In this document: one piece after another, positions 34,966 through 47,270 of the stretch
Position numbering within the stretch: position 1 is the first letter of the stretch
Layout of the letters: each line of letters opens with the position of its first letter
Source of the DNA: Puccinia triticina
Taxonomy: Eukaryota > Basidiomycota > Pucciniomycetes > Pucciniales > Pucciniaceae
DNA length: 64,000 nt
Reading direction: 5' to 3'
Assembly: GCF_026914185.1 (NCBI RefSeq)
Contig: NC_070559.1
Coordinates: 1,674,001 to 1,738,000, forward strand
Made by a program: the position numbers and the translations under genes
Notes under the pieces: model-generated
The model's database searches: none
What the model saw: the letters and a program-made list of their open reading frames with translations, nothing else
Told to the model about the DNA's origin: nothing

Positions 34966-37431
34966 TCCAAGTTTATTAAAGCCTCTGAATCACAAAACAA
35001 AAATTCAAGGGTTTCCCCTACAAATATCCAAAAATTTAAAAAAAAATCAAGGGTTTCCCCTCTACAACTTCCAGAAAAAAAACATAAAGGGTTTTCCCTC
35101 TACAAATTCCAAAACAACAAAGAAACATAATTTTACAACAAAAAAAATACAACTATAACCTGCAACCAGCCACCTAACATCAGCAAGCTGATGCACCGTG
35201 GCCCACTGTCCATCCCTGTCTAGCAGGGTTAAAAAACAGTGAGAGGATGACCCCCAGCGCGCCGCATTGAAGGCATTATGCAAAGGGGGGCCAACGAGTT
35301 TAGCCCCTCAAACTGCGCAAGTGCAACAGCAGAGGGGGTGAGGACAAACCACACGCTGCAAGTACAGCGGCAGAGGATGCCCTGGGGATTATCCAAACTC
35401 AAGGGCACCTCTTTTATATACGTTCCAGTTCCCCCAGCAAACTCGCATTGGCTTCCTCGACTTAGCCCTGCATGCCAAGTGCATATAATCCTTGGCGACG
35501 ATGCCACCGCCACGCCGCTGATGCATCTTTGACCCGCGCGGCAGTGACTTCATATGGATGCAAACTACACACCCGGACAAATCGGGGAAAGCCGCGGCGC
35601 CATGCTCAGCTTGGCGTCACGGTGATAGGGGGCGGGGCGCCCAAGGCCAGGTGGCGTCAGGACCCACATCAGGTTGTTGTAAGCCACGCTGGGCGCCTTC
35701 GGGTCGCCCGTCCCGCAGGCCAACCCGTTGTGATGGTCGGGCAGGCGTCATTCCCTTGCGCTGCGGTGGCGCTGCCGACATGGGAGGTCCACATCAGGCA
35801 CCCGCACACACCGGTCATCAAGTGGATACATAACCCACTCGATGACCGGCACACGCCAGTCATCGAGTGGGTCTCAGCCCGCTCGATGACCGGCACACAC
35901 CGGTCATTGAGTGGATACATAACCCACTCGATGACCGGCACACACCGGTCATTGAGTTGATACATAACCCACTAAATGACCGGCACACACCGGTCATCGA
36001 GTGGATACATAACCCACTTGATGACTGGCACACACCGGTCATCGAGTGGGTCTCAGCCCGCTCAATGACCGGCACACACGAGCGGATACATAACCCACTC
36101 AATGACCGGCACACACCGGTCATCGAGCGGATAAATAACCCACTTGGTGACTGGCACACACCGGTCATCGAGTGGATACATAACCCACTCGATGACCGGC
36201 ACACGCCAGTCATTGAGTGGCTCTTAGCCCGCTCAATGACCGGCACACACCGGTCATTGAGTGGATACACAACCCACTCAATGACCCGCACACACCGGTC
36301 ATCGAGTGGATATATCCCACTCTTACTGAGTCCCTATGCATTCTCAACCTATAGAGGATCATAATTTGAAAATGATTCTATATCTCAAAAATTATCTTAT
36401 GAATCTAAAGCATTATCCACTTTTAGAAATCAATTTTGATAAAGATCACAGCTAAATAATTGATATCTTTCTGAATAAAATGTTGATTGTTCCCCTTTGG
36501 GTATATCCTTGTCTTGTCCTTTTTTGATTTTCTGTGATCTTTAGTGTTGATTAATTAACCATTTGATCAATTTTTGATCGTCCCTCTTTTTGGATGTACC
36601 TTTTGCTCATTCCAAATTACAAAAAAATTGATTTTTCCAGCCAAGTTTGGGAACTATTTGGTCAATTTTCTCCCTGCATGTTTCAAAGCTGCACTGCTTA
36701 ACTCCTGAGCCAAACCCATGAATCATCATGAGCAGATTTGAGCTCAAAACAACACTCTGTAGTGGGTGTGTGATCTTGCCAAGCAAGGCCATGACAGCCC
36801 TTGGCATGAGTTGATTATGTGCTACAAAGGTGGGCTGTTAAATTTACACATAACTGTAGCATATCATAAAATATCAAAAACAATAGTTAGCTAAACGTAG
36901 CCTTGAGGGATAAATGAATACCCCTGAAAACAGCAGTTACAGGCTGGCTTTTGCAAATGCAGCCTGAAACACATTGTTAAAGTATTGTAAATTATTGAAA
37001 AATTTATGATTTTTTATTTATTTTATAACAGGGAAATTAAAATGAGATATAAGGGGTAACCTGCAGGATTAGTAGTAAAATGACTGCTAACACATATAAA
37101 TTTGTTGTTACACACCCACACAGACTCATAGTCCAAAACTTTCAGGAATTCTTCAATGTTGCATATTATTTGAGCTGATAAACTATTTGCAATGGTGTTT
37201 CACCAGAGAATGAAATATAAGGGGTGTGCAAAGGGCTTGGTAGGAAAATGGCCGCAAACTGTATCACTTTTTGCATAAGAAACCAAACAAGATGGGGAAT
37301 TTTTTTTGATCAATTTTGGAGATTCCAGAAGTAATTCTTGGTTTTCCGGTGGTTTTTCCAATTGATACCAGTGCAGCAAGACAACCATTTCTCTTGAGAC
37401 CCTGCAGCGGCGCAGCCGCCTTGGCCTCTAG
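34966..37431 (+). mobile_element. Helitron 2, complete, carrying hairpin array 3
   Basis: 5' end A|TCCAAGTTTATTAAAG at 34966; 3' end hairpin GCGGCGCAGCCGC, CTTGGCCT and CTAG at 37431, followed by T. That T is the first base of another Helitron 5' end (TCCAAGTATATTAAAG at 37432), so this copy sits exactly at an A^T/TC junction. The first 560 bp are the shared 5' region. The cargo includes hairpin array 3 and an AT-rich stretch (36320-37390) with TATAAGGGGT repeats also found near 51150-51480. No gene is supported inside. Confidence 0.85.
35812..36312. repeat. Tandem hairpin array 3 (TGACCGG core), 45-bp unit
   Basis: About 11 units of 45 bp: stem CCGGTCATCGAGTGG, loop ATACATAA (or GTCTCAG), the complementary stem, and spacer CACACA. 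The 15-bp stem is perfect in the consensus. Departures are mainly TCGA to TTGA/TCAA and CCGG to CTGG/CCAG. The unit is a multiple of three, so long reading frames stay open on both strands by chance. Confidence 0.9.
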
Positions 37432-37900
37432 TCCAAGTATATTAAAGCCTGTAAATCATACAATGAAACTTCAAGGGTTCTGCCTATAAATAAACAAAAT
37501 CACAAAAAAAAAAAAAATCAAGGGTTCCCCCTTTGAAAAACAAGCAAAAAAAAAGAGGGGGTGCCTTGCAATAGACTACAAAAAACTCAAACAACACTTG
37601 TATTTTAACAGAAAAGTCTCCATGGCGCCTGCCACCCAACACCAGCAAGCTGGTGTATCGTGGCCCACTACCCATCCTTGTCTAGCAAGGTCAAAAAGCA
37701 GTGGGAAGATGACCTACAGCGGTTAAGCACAGGGGCGTCACCGAATAGTCCCCCGCTAAACTGCGCAAGTGCTACAGCGGGCGGGGGTGAGACAATCCCC
37801 CGGGCTGGAAGCCAAGCCCGCAAGATTGCCTGAGGGAAACACGACCATGCAGGCAGTCCTTATATAGGCAGTCTTGAGTGAATTTGCCTTGCAAGCCATA
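37432..37900 (+). mobile_element. Helitron 3, 5' region only
   Basis: Begins TCCAAGTATATTAAAG directly after the CTAG of Helitron 2. Shares the family 5' region, including the conserved CTTGCTGGTGTTGG segment (minus strand) and an outward TATATAAGG on the minus strand near 37865. I found no matching plus-strand 3' end, so it is probably truncated. Confidence 0.65.
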
Positions 37901-39721
37901 CACAAAACCAGACCGAATCCAATTACGACCCGTACCTACCATTGCCCCTCATACAGCAACCACCCTCCTCTGGATCCAGTCGCGCCATAAGCCACGCTAC
38001 TTGCCCAGCAACCCACCGCAAGCCTAACGTCTCAACCCCAACCAAGACGCCCTTGGTTGCCCTTGGCGAGCGTGTCATAGCAACACTCATCAAACTTCTC
38101 CGGGCAAAACCTTTTTTTAAGGATGAGGTGTGCTTCTTTTTGATCGCCTCATAAGCATGCGTCTTATGCAAGCAAGGATCCCGATTTGATTTAACACGCG
38201 CCAAAGGATGTTTTGAACACGCTTGGCTCACCGCCGCTCTTGCATTTACTCAGGACCATCACGCTGAGGCTCTGGTGCTTGATTGGACGGGTTTGCAAAA
38301 CAGACACTTTGAAAAAAGTCGCCGGTCCACGCAACAAGTCAAGTGATGAAAAGGCCGGCTGCCAGAGCACCTCGGTGGTCAGGTCCACTTCTTTGTAAGC
38401 TTGGAAGACTCAACACTTGGCTGCAGGAAACGTGACCTCAAGGCTCTGGCAGCCCCGCGGATCTCCTAATTTGCAAAGTCTACGGACTTGGAACCTTCCC
38501 CCATCTCCCAACACAGCATGGGCGTAGCACTTGAATATCAGTCCACGTAGGTTGTCAAAATCGTAGTCTAAACTGTAGTTGCCAGTACTTTGGAGGAATG
38601 GCTTCAGGTCAGTGTGAATTTGCCGCGCGAATCTGTCAACTACTGCCTTCTCAACTCGGCGTGATGCCCATGCCTACTGATAGTGAGCAAGATTTCCATT
38701 GGGATGTCTACATAGGTGTATCACATGATGTGAATACTCTCCGTCAGGCCTTCTGTCCCGATGTGCATATAAGATATTGATCAATTGACCTTAGTTGATG
38801 GCTTGAGTCAGCTTCGCGACCAGATCATGCAACACAGCATCCGTGTTGCCAGATGCTTTGAATTCAGCTGAGGCAAAAGCTAGAACGTATCTTGCCACAC
38901 CGCCGAACCACGCAGAAAGCTGGTCCATGAGGTCTGTCGGCAATATTTAGCTCGTCTCCATGTTAAATTTGCCGCCTTGTATCATCATGGCCAGCGTCCA
39001 CGAAGTCATCATCACTCCCCCGGCGAAATTAGTAGCACTTAATCCAGACAAATTGCCAATAGACCTTGACAATGATGATGAGCAGAAAAATCCAGAAATG
39101 ATACATATTAATAACAGTGATGAAGACAAGCAGAAAAACCCTTCCACATTGGGTCAACCCCCCCCCCCCCCCCCTCACTCCTGACGCCATAGATACTGCT
39201 GATAGTGACGATGAAAACGCACCCGAGTGCAAATCATTGGATCCCTGTGCTCAGTTGATCCATTTGCACAGTTACGGGTTTCTTAAGCCCTTTACTTGAG
39301 GAATTGAATAAAACTTCTTTAATTCCATTACGTTGAAACGCTCAGACCAAATAGATAATGAGTCTCGAGGATACGGATGACCCATGGAGGAACCCCAGAT
39401 GAGCCATAGTGGAATCCCGGATTGCACGTTGACTCATAGATTAGTACAATGGGAAATCTATCCCCGGAGCAGTGCACGTAAACCCAACACACAAGTCAAG
39501 CACCACCATGAGGATGCTTACTTGTATAAAGCAGGATACCTGTTCCCATTTGCACTCCATTGATAGCTTTCTCCAACTTGGCCCGGAGCCACCTCCCTTA
39601 ATCTTCCATCATTTTTATGGTGCATCTTAGTTCATTCAATTACTCTGTCATCAATAGTTAAACTTGCATCTGTGCAAACAGTCTTTTTCCTTTTTGCCCT
39701 AATTACTTCCATCAACTCACA
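37901..39721. other. Region before the MULE pseudogene
   Basis: No clear host gene. A plus-strand frame at about 38960-39184 encodes a Pro/Asp-rich peptide beside a 19-base C tract (39157 onward). It could be a 5' piece of the same transposon. The rest shows no domain. Confidence 0.35.
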
Positions 39722-42700
39722 ATGCAACCAACAAAGCGCCCACTCAAACAAGCACTCATTACTTATCAGCAAAGCAAAATGTGTTTTCCCCTTGTCGCAG
39801 ATATCTATAGTATTGTACCCTTGCCCTTTGCGCAAGATCTTCCAGTACCAGCCGACTCAGACCACCTTCCCAACGCTTTGTGCCTTGTCCGATATCTTGG
39901 GGGCCGTCCCCCCCCTCTTCCATCCAATCCATATACCTTTACAATTCCCGGACACAGTCTCAAACATGCCCAAGACTTTGCCCATGCCATGGAAGGAACC
40001 GTGCGTTGGACAACTCAAAAGCAAAAACCCGACAAAGAGTCAGCCCAGTCAACTTCATCCGTCAAGGCAGGTCCAGGAAGACCTCCCATGAGCACGTTCA
40101 AACTTGAGTTCAAATGCCCCCGGGCTGGCCTCCCTCCGCGGCGTATCAACTCTCAAAAGACACACAGATCTCAAAAGATTGGTTGCACTGCTCGCTATAC
40201 CATATCTCATCACATTGCAACTAACACGCTCCGGGTCTTTTGGCTGTGGGAGCACAACTTTCTCCAAAGAAGAAATGTTCATATGCTGTGCTCCCAAAGC
40301 CGTTGAGAAGTGGCTCAACGACCGGGTGGTTGAAGGTTTAGGGTGGGATTCAATTGAACGTCTTCTACGCTTGCCCAACTTGTTTGACAGTGTGGGTTTT
40401 CTTTGGCTTTACTTCTATTTTATTATGATGTGTGGTATACGTTGACATTATTGTATTTACACAAATTTAGGAAGACTCGTCTGTCTACATAGCTGAAGCC
40501 GCTTGAGACATGTACGACAAAGTGAGGAACTTGATTCGCAAACGGATCAATGTGCTGTCGAAGCGGGACCCAGATGTTTTTAAATCCATATCTATGTGGA
40601 ATGTTGCACTTGTGAAGCTTGGTTGGCACACCTACCTCCCTTCACCCGACGACCCTTCCTCCCCAAACTATCTCTTTGCTTTCCAATCGCCATGGCAGAG
40701 AAAGATGCTTCTCAGCCACGGCCAGAGTATGCTGATGCTTGACAGTACCCACAATGCCGTCAGCAACTATGGCTTTCACGATGCTCGCAAGGTCAGCCTG
40801 TATACGCTTGTCATTCGTGACCCTGTCACCGGTAAGGGACTGCCGGTTTGCTGGGCCTTTACTGCATCGGCAGCCACGTAAGTCTGCCATTCAAATGATT
40901 ACAACATCAAATCACACTCATGCTGACATACGGGGTGTGCTTCTCATTAGTGAGCCAATCGAGTTGATCCTTTGATGGTTGCGACTCACCTCCGGGCTTG
41001 TTCCTCAAGCAATCATGAGTGATTGCGCATTGGCGATATTGAACGCTGTTGCTCACGTGTATTGGGACCTTGGTCCCGCAGGCCCCAAGAACTATTGGTG
41101 CATCTTTCACGTCATCAAGGCCTTCAAAGGTGTCGCTGGCCGGTATCTGCAAGAGCGCGCTGACGAGGCAGTCAAGGAGTTCCGGAATCTGCTATATTCT
41201 TGCTTGCCACATCCCAAAACCCGCTGGAGATTCTTCTACGATAAGTGGAAGGCTGTGAATGTTGCCTTTGCAAAGTATTTGGAGGACCAGTGGCATGCCC
41301 ACTATGAAAATTGGGCCATGTTTTATCGCACAGTGAGTCAACATGCTGGTACTCTACATACATAACACTCTGGTAGCATCGCTAATGCAAACATGCTTGA
41401 TCTACTGTCTACAAAAGATAATGACAGACTTCGCACCAAGGAGTGCACACCAATAATTATGTAGAAAGCTGGCATAACATCTTGAAATCAAAGTTCATAC
41501 CGGGCCCCGAACGCCGGCGCATTGATGTTGTCATCCAAATTTTTAAGAGCGAGGTGCTGCCGAGGTATCAAAAGGATAACTACTGTGTAGAAATGGGATT
41601 CCGCAAACAGTGGACAAACAAATTCCAGCTGCATGCAAAGGCATTGGGGGAGAGCTACACACGGTTGTTCTTGGCCGAAATTGGAGTCAACATTGCTGAG
41701 CACCCTACTTATGTAAGCTATCACATTTCCACCTCAGTATTCAGTACAATCCTAACGCGCTGAGCACCTCTTGAAACTCATTATCACAGTTCCAAATAGG
41801 TTCCTTCACCAGACCCAACAGTCAGTCGTACATAGTTGCTTATGACCAATCAGGGCTAGCGGCGAAAAAAGGCCGACTTACCAGCTGCACCTGCCCACAC
41901 TTTGCGCGGTATGGAAGTGCATGCAAGCACATGTACTTCCTTGCAAAAGACCAAAGCATATTAGTTGTTGAACGTGTGGTTGCACTGGTCCAAGAGGAGT
42001 ACCCACGTGACCAGCTTGGTGTGGACATTAGAACTGTGCTTCTGATCCTAATTGATTCGGACATTGAGGCGCCACACAATGATTCAGATGTTGAAGTTTT
42101 GAATCCCATGACATCTCGACAAACTTGCTACCAACCTGATAACTCGTACACGATGGCACCTCATTCTAACATTTGGGTTCCTGTTGTTTTCCCATTGGTC
42201 TTGCTGGGTACTCACAACAGCACGATGCCCGCTCATGAGGTTGAACGAATAGTAAGACTTGACAATTACTCAGCAACTTCAGCACTAGAACACGCCGACC
42301 GAATAATGACGACAAAGAAGAACCGTTGCACTATGCTAGACAACGCATCTATCAAGGAAATCAGCGTGTTCAGAGTTACCTGCGAGGAGGTACTCAACAT
42401 GGTTGAGTCGAGATGTCGAGGAATCCGCCACAGTAACTTTCCACCGGCACTGCCAGTCACAGATGTGGCTGCATTGAGGCGTGTAGAGATGGATAACCTA
42501 CTGGCGAACTGGCAAGATACTGCAGTGAAGCACTTGAAGAGGACAACAACGCTCTTAAGCGATGTCCGGCACAAGAAAGAATTTACTCTCCCTGTTTCTC
42601 CAGGATCCTGGGCCCTTGAGACCGCAAGTTGGGTCGCGGCGAAGCCGCGTTTGGCGGCGGAGCCGCCCCCAACACTGGAGCAGCAATTTTGCGGCGAAGC

Positions 42701-42758
42701 CGCTGGCGGCCACGGAGCTGCACGGCAGCTGGTGTTTGGTGGGGAGCTGATGCTCTAA
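39722..42758 (+). pseudogene. Mutator-like (MULE) transposase, decayed
   Basis: An N-terminal part with a Cys-containing DNA-binding-like segment (EFKCPRAGLP, KIGCTARY, WLWEHN) is followed by the MULE catalytic core: MLMLDSTHNA, MSDCALAILNAV, YWCIFHV and HTNNYVESWHN, giving the expected acidic residues. A SWIM zinc finger (SCTCPHF...ACKHM, at about 41890) and a long C-terminal tail follow. Introns at about 40401-40470, 40880-40950, 41335-41430 and 41716-41791 look genuine. Lesions are a +1 frameshift near 40258, an in-frame TGA at 40504-40506 and another TGA at 40973-40975. It could not encode a working enzyme. Its own terminal repeats were not identified. Confidence 0.9.
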
Positions 42759-43434
42759 CAAAGAAACTGTGCTGAAGCAGCAGTAAAAAAAGGATCGATG
42801 GGCTGATGCCCCAAGGCCCTAATGTGGGTAATTTTGGTGTTTGTTTGTATTTCAAGTCAGCCTCAGCGCCGATGCGCCTAGCTAGATATTTGAGGGGCAT
42901 GGCGTACGCTGATGCGCTTCAGCCTTGGAACCCTGGGCAGCAAACAACGGCGGGAACACGGCCGCTATTTATGCAAGTCGTTGGACCCAGGTGTGGCGGG
43001 AAGTTGACTGCGAGGTCACCTCCAGGCTGAAAGTCCCGTGCCGTGATATCATTCTTGAGACCAGCCCAGGAGACGCAAATCATGATGCGTCTGACACCAA
43101 TTCACATTGTCTGTGCTCATCATCAATAGGGTAGCGATTGCACCGCGCTCATCATCGATGCTTATGTCCGTGTCAACCGCCGGAGTCATCTCAGCCGCCG
43201 CAGAAGCACCGTCTCGACAGCTGGAAGGATGCAACTAAGTACAGCCTTGACCGGGGGGATCGTTGACTCACCCGCCAAAACTACACCGTCTCGGCAGCCG
43301 GAAAGATGTGACTGAGTACAGTCTTGATCACTGGAGGAATCCTCTCAGACGGCTAGAAGGATTCCCAACTCTGGTCATCAAGATTGCCCAGCCCCGATGG
43401 CTGGACAAAGTCTGTACTGTTACAAACCATAACC
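42759..43434. other. 3' flank of the MULE pseudogene
   Basis: Just inside the pseudogene end, 42630-42710 contains GCGGCGAAGCCGC-type hairpins. At 43207-43330 a segment starting CACCGTCTCGRCAGC is repeated about 78 bp apart. No gene. Confidence 0.4.
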
Positions 43435-43503
43435 AAGTCCCTCGCTGATACGGGCATGTGACTCGCGAAGAGAGCCTCCGCCAGCCCTCGGAAGGAGGGA
43501 CTT
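43435..43503. repeat. Short hairpin element, AAGTCCC family
   Basis: 69 bp bounded by AAGTCCCTC and GAGGGACTT, GC-rich inside (CTCGCGAAGAGAG). Confidence 0.6.
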
Positions 43504-46500
43504 GCACCCTATCGCCCCTTTTTGCGGGGGCTAGATTCTAAATTTGGCTGGAAGGAAGTTTTGGATGTGTAAAATTCCTTGCTTCCATCAAGATTAAATT
43601 TGCTGAGGTTGAAGACTGGCTGATTCCTGTCCAACCTATAGAATCTGAGTTATCTGAAGGTATTCCTTCCATTCCAAATAAAAACATCAAATCCACCCAA
43701 AATATGGATTTTGCACAGAGGGTCTGTGCTCACCAACTCTGTTTCCACAGTTGGCTCTCCACCAGAACATAGAGGGGGTCATTGGCAACATAACAAATTG
43801 CACTATGTTCTGCAGCATCTTCTGATGAAAGAGGGCTAAAATATAGGAGCGGATGTGATAGGTGAGCTGTAGAAAAATCAAACAAACTACCTTCATAATC
43901 CATTCTTGGTGCACAAGTTTGGGGAGATAAGTGGAAGTCCCTCCTGAAAGAGGCTTGCTTTGTGAGTTCCCCCCCAAAGTCTAGAGGGACTTTTTTAAGT
44001 TGGGTACTGTCAGGAAGGGGGGCGGAGCATATTCCCCAACAGGAAATGGTTCCTTAAAATAAGCTCCTCTCACTCTGTTGCAGCTGTTACATCAGCCCAA
44101 TGATAGTATACCTTCTGGAATTGCTGCAGTCAAGTATTTGTTCAAATAAATTTTAAAGGACATTGATTTTGTGGCATTGGGCTTGGAATAGAAGGATGAA
44201 ATAGTAAATTTCATCAATGGCTGGTACTAATACATAGGGCCTTCTGAAGGCAAGCCCCCTATCCCTCAATTTTTCTTGGGTTTATGAATAAGATGCTGAG
44301 ACTTATCTCCCCTCATACCACATATTACAATTCCCAATGAGCAAGAGATGGCCTTCAATTCAGATTTTTGCCCTGCATCTTGAAAACAAGCATGCAGTCT
44401 ACTGCATCAAAAAAGAAAAGGGGGTAGAGAACAAATTGATCCACAGAAAATTCCCAAAAAAGTTCTTCTGCGTCCCTGTACAATGAATTCCCCCGGCACT
44501 TCACTTGATGCAAAACCAGAAAGCGCTTCAAGGCAAGCAACAGTCCACAATTTATCAACACCTGGGTTTCCAGAATCCTCACCTTGGTTGAAAGTTGGGA
44601 TACTGATCATCCTACTCTCAAACATGGATTCAAAAGCTGGCTTATTGATCAACAGAACTATTTCATTGATCCAAATTTTGGCACCTGAAAGCCTGAATTG
44701 CACTATACAACCATTATGTGCATGAGCATCAAAAAATTTATCACAAGAATCAGGCTGATTCATGAGAAGGAAGCCACCCACAGTGTATTATCCAGTGGTC
44801 ACCAATCACCTTTTGCAGTTCCATTCACTCTCCCAATAAACAAATCCCAGGGCCAATTCCTTGGCAAATTTGCTGTATTCTGCCCTTGGGCCTTGAACTG
44901 TTTCAGCCAGCTGCCACTGGAAGCTATATTTTTCCCTCTCTTGACTTATTTATGTAGCAGGCCTATCACTGGGAATTGCTGCTCAACCATTGGAGGAACA
45001 AAAAGAACAACTTTTGTCCACCTCAAATTTCTAAGGCGTTGCGGGCAGGAGCACTCTCAAAACAACACAAATATATAGTCTATACACCAATACTCTCTTA
45101 TTCTTTCCCTTATATCATTTAGATATATGTATAACTGTGTTGTCTCTGATCATGCAACACTGGCTGAAAATAAAAAAAATTAACCCTGTTGGCGTCCACT
45201 ATGGTCAAGAATCTGCGTTGGATACAGAGTCCCTGACCCAAAGGAAAATTCAAAATTTAGGCTGTCACAAGCTTTGCAACTGTGTTGACTCTTGCTGGCA
45301 CAAATGCTACGGGTGGGTGCCAAGGAGCTCAATCAGGATGATATGGAGGTATATGGACCTTACATAGCGGAGGCTGTCACTTTTGGACTTTTGAGATCAA
45401 TATCTCATCTGGGGTTATTAAAATTAGTGAAATCTCCTGAGGAGAGTGTTAGTATTAGTCATTTAGTTCTTCTGTGTCAGCCATTGAGGTTCCCCGTTTG
45501 AATTTCAACTCCAATCTATGGAACTAACTGATCAGGCAAGCATGAATCATCAGGCAAGTCACTGCCCCTGGGTGGGGTCTGCTCAGGATTCCCATAATTT
45601 GATCACCTGTGCCCCACATCACAGCTGTGAAGCACAAGCCGCAGTGCATAAATATGAGAAGACATGCATAGAGAATGACTATTGGGTGTTAGGGTTAGGG
45701 GTTAGGGGTCAGGGCAGTTTTTTTTGAAAAAAACTTGCCAAGGTGTCAAGTTTGGCAAGGTGTGACACCAAAAATGCCACTGACTCCCACCAAAAAGCCC
45801 AGCTAATATTCTGGAGTGAGAGATTTTGTTTGTTTCTTTGCTGCTCCTGACCCTTATTTCCTGGCAATGACACGCGGATATGCGTATTCTACACTGCTCA
45901 AAATTCTTATTTCTTAACACTGATCGCGCGGGAGTTAGGCTTAGGCTTAGGTTTTTTTCATTTAAAAAAAACCCAGGTAAGGTGTTACATGTGGGAAGGA
46001 GCTATCAGATACAGCGGCAAGGCCCACCCCAAATGACAGGCAAAATCAGGCCCCTCACAGCTCACTCCTTTAACATGGGACGCCGGCGCGCCGGTCCGTA
46101 CTCCTTTGCAAATCGTATTTCAATTTCCCAATCGCGCGGCGTAACACGCCGCGTTTTCTCTAGTTTGTCGAGGGTTCGTCTGTGGAGTCAATCGAGGTGT
46201 TTAAAAGGAAGTCATTCGAGATACTTGGAATAGTGGAGGGCACTTGTGTTGGAGCAAAGAAAAGGGCACAGATACAATGAAGAGCTGGGCTGAAATGAAT
46301 CTATACACGGCCGTATCGTGAGCAAGGCAAGAATGGATGTTGGGATAGAAGTCGGGAGGTACCAAAACACAGCTTGCTTATATTGTAAACGTGCTCATCA
46401 CGGTGGACCTCAACTTTGTATTTTTCCCATCTTCATCCCGCGACTGCTGGCCTTGTGTTTTTGTGGGCAGGGCTCATCATATTACATATTTTACATGTGT

Positions 46501-47270
46501 TTCTGTTGTTCATCTTGACTGTGGTTGTCTTTGCAACTATCTTTATTGCAAATCTTTGGTTGCGAAGCCACTTTTTTTCTCTTAATTTGCGTTGCAACTT
46601 TTGAAATGAATTCATTACATTGAAGAAGTTTTATTCGGGGGTGCCCTTTACTTCCATCTCGGATCTGAAGGAGACAGGCGGACATGTGAAGCACCAGCAG
46701 TCCACCGCGATCTTCAAAACAGAACCGGTATCCGCACCCCCGCCCGCCAACAGAGGCCAAGCTCAAAAAGAAACCAAAAGATCTACTGCAGAAGACCTGC
46801 ATTGCCTACCAAAGCTCCCAATTAAGTCCGCGACAAGATCTGCTCAATTCCTAGCGCTAGGCAAGTGTCTACCCCGAAAGGTTTTTTTTCATGTGAAATT
46901 AAGCAATATTCATTACAAAAACTGCGCCTGGGATTTGTGATCCCGGTGGTGAAAAAACTGGTCAACATATTTTCAATCATCATTAAATTCAATTTTTACT
47001 GCCATCTAACTGACAATGATCTATTGTCCTCAACAATTAATTTATTTAGAATTTTGTTATACCAATCCTCAAACACTTGTGTTCACTGATTTATTGAAAA
47101 TCAATACAAAAATCAACCCGCCTTTTGTAGAATGAATGGAACCTGGGATCAAGTGGACAATTGAGCTATGTCCCCCATCCTTTGCAAAATCAATTCATTG
47201 ATCCATAGGTGGTGCTTGCATTGTGACCTGATTGAGATGAAGATGAGTGTGAGCTGTGCTCAATGCAGCG
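43504..47270. other. Unannotated repeat-rich stretch
   Basis: I find no convincing gene. Minus-strand frames near 44355-44781 are open for 124 codons but show no domain. Short telomere-like tracts lie at 45688-45708 (TTAGGG type) and 45934-45950 (TTAGGC type). A perfect CGCGGCGTAACACGCCGCG palindrome lies near 46134. Confidence 0.4.
45688..45708 (+). repeat. Short interstitial telomere-like tract
   Basis: About three TTAGGG/TTAGGGG units. A second tract of three TTAGGC units lies about 240 bp further on. Both are followed by T-runs and then A-runs. Confidence 0.6.

Noticed and set aside
34966..35540. Solo LTR reading of the conserved Helitron 5' region (TATA, poly-T and AATAAA-like motifs)
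   Set aside because: No TG...CA ends or 5-bp duplications. The ends fit TC/CTAG between A and T, and one exact empty site is visible.
35860..36364. Long overlapping open frames on both strands across hairpin array 3, encoding repeats such as HTPVIEWIHNPLDDR
   Set aside because: The 45-bp unit is a multiple of three, so every frame without a stop in one unit stays open. No start context, introns or domain; the DNA repeat explains it.
42636..42715. Helitron 3' hairpin near the end of the MULE pseudogene
   Set aside because: GCGGCGAAGCCGC hairpins are present but no CTAG follows at the right distance.
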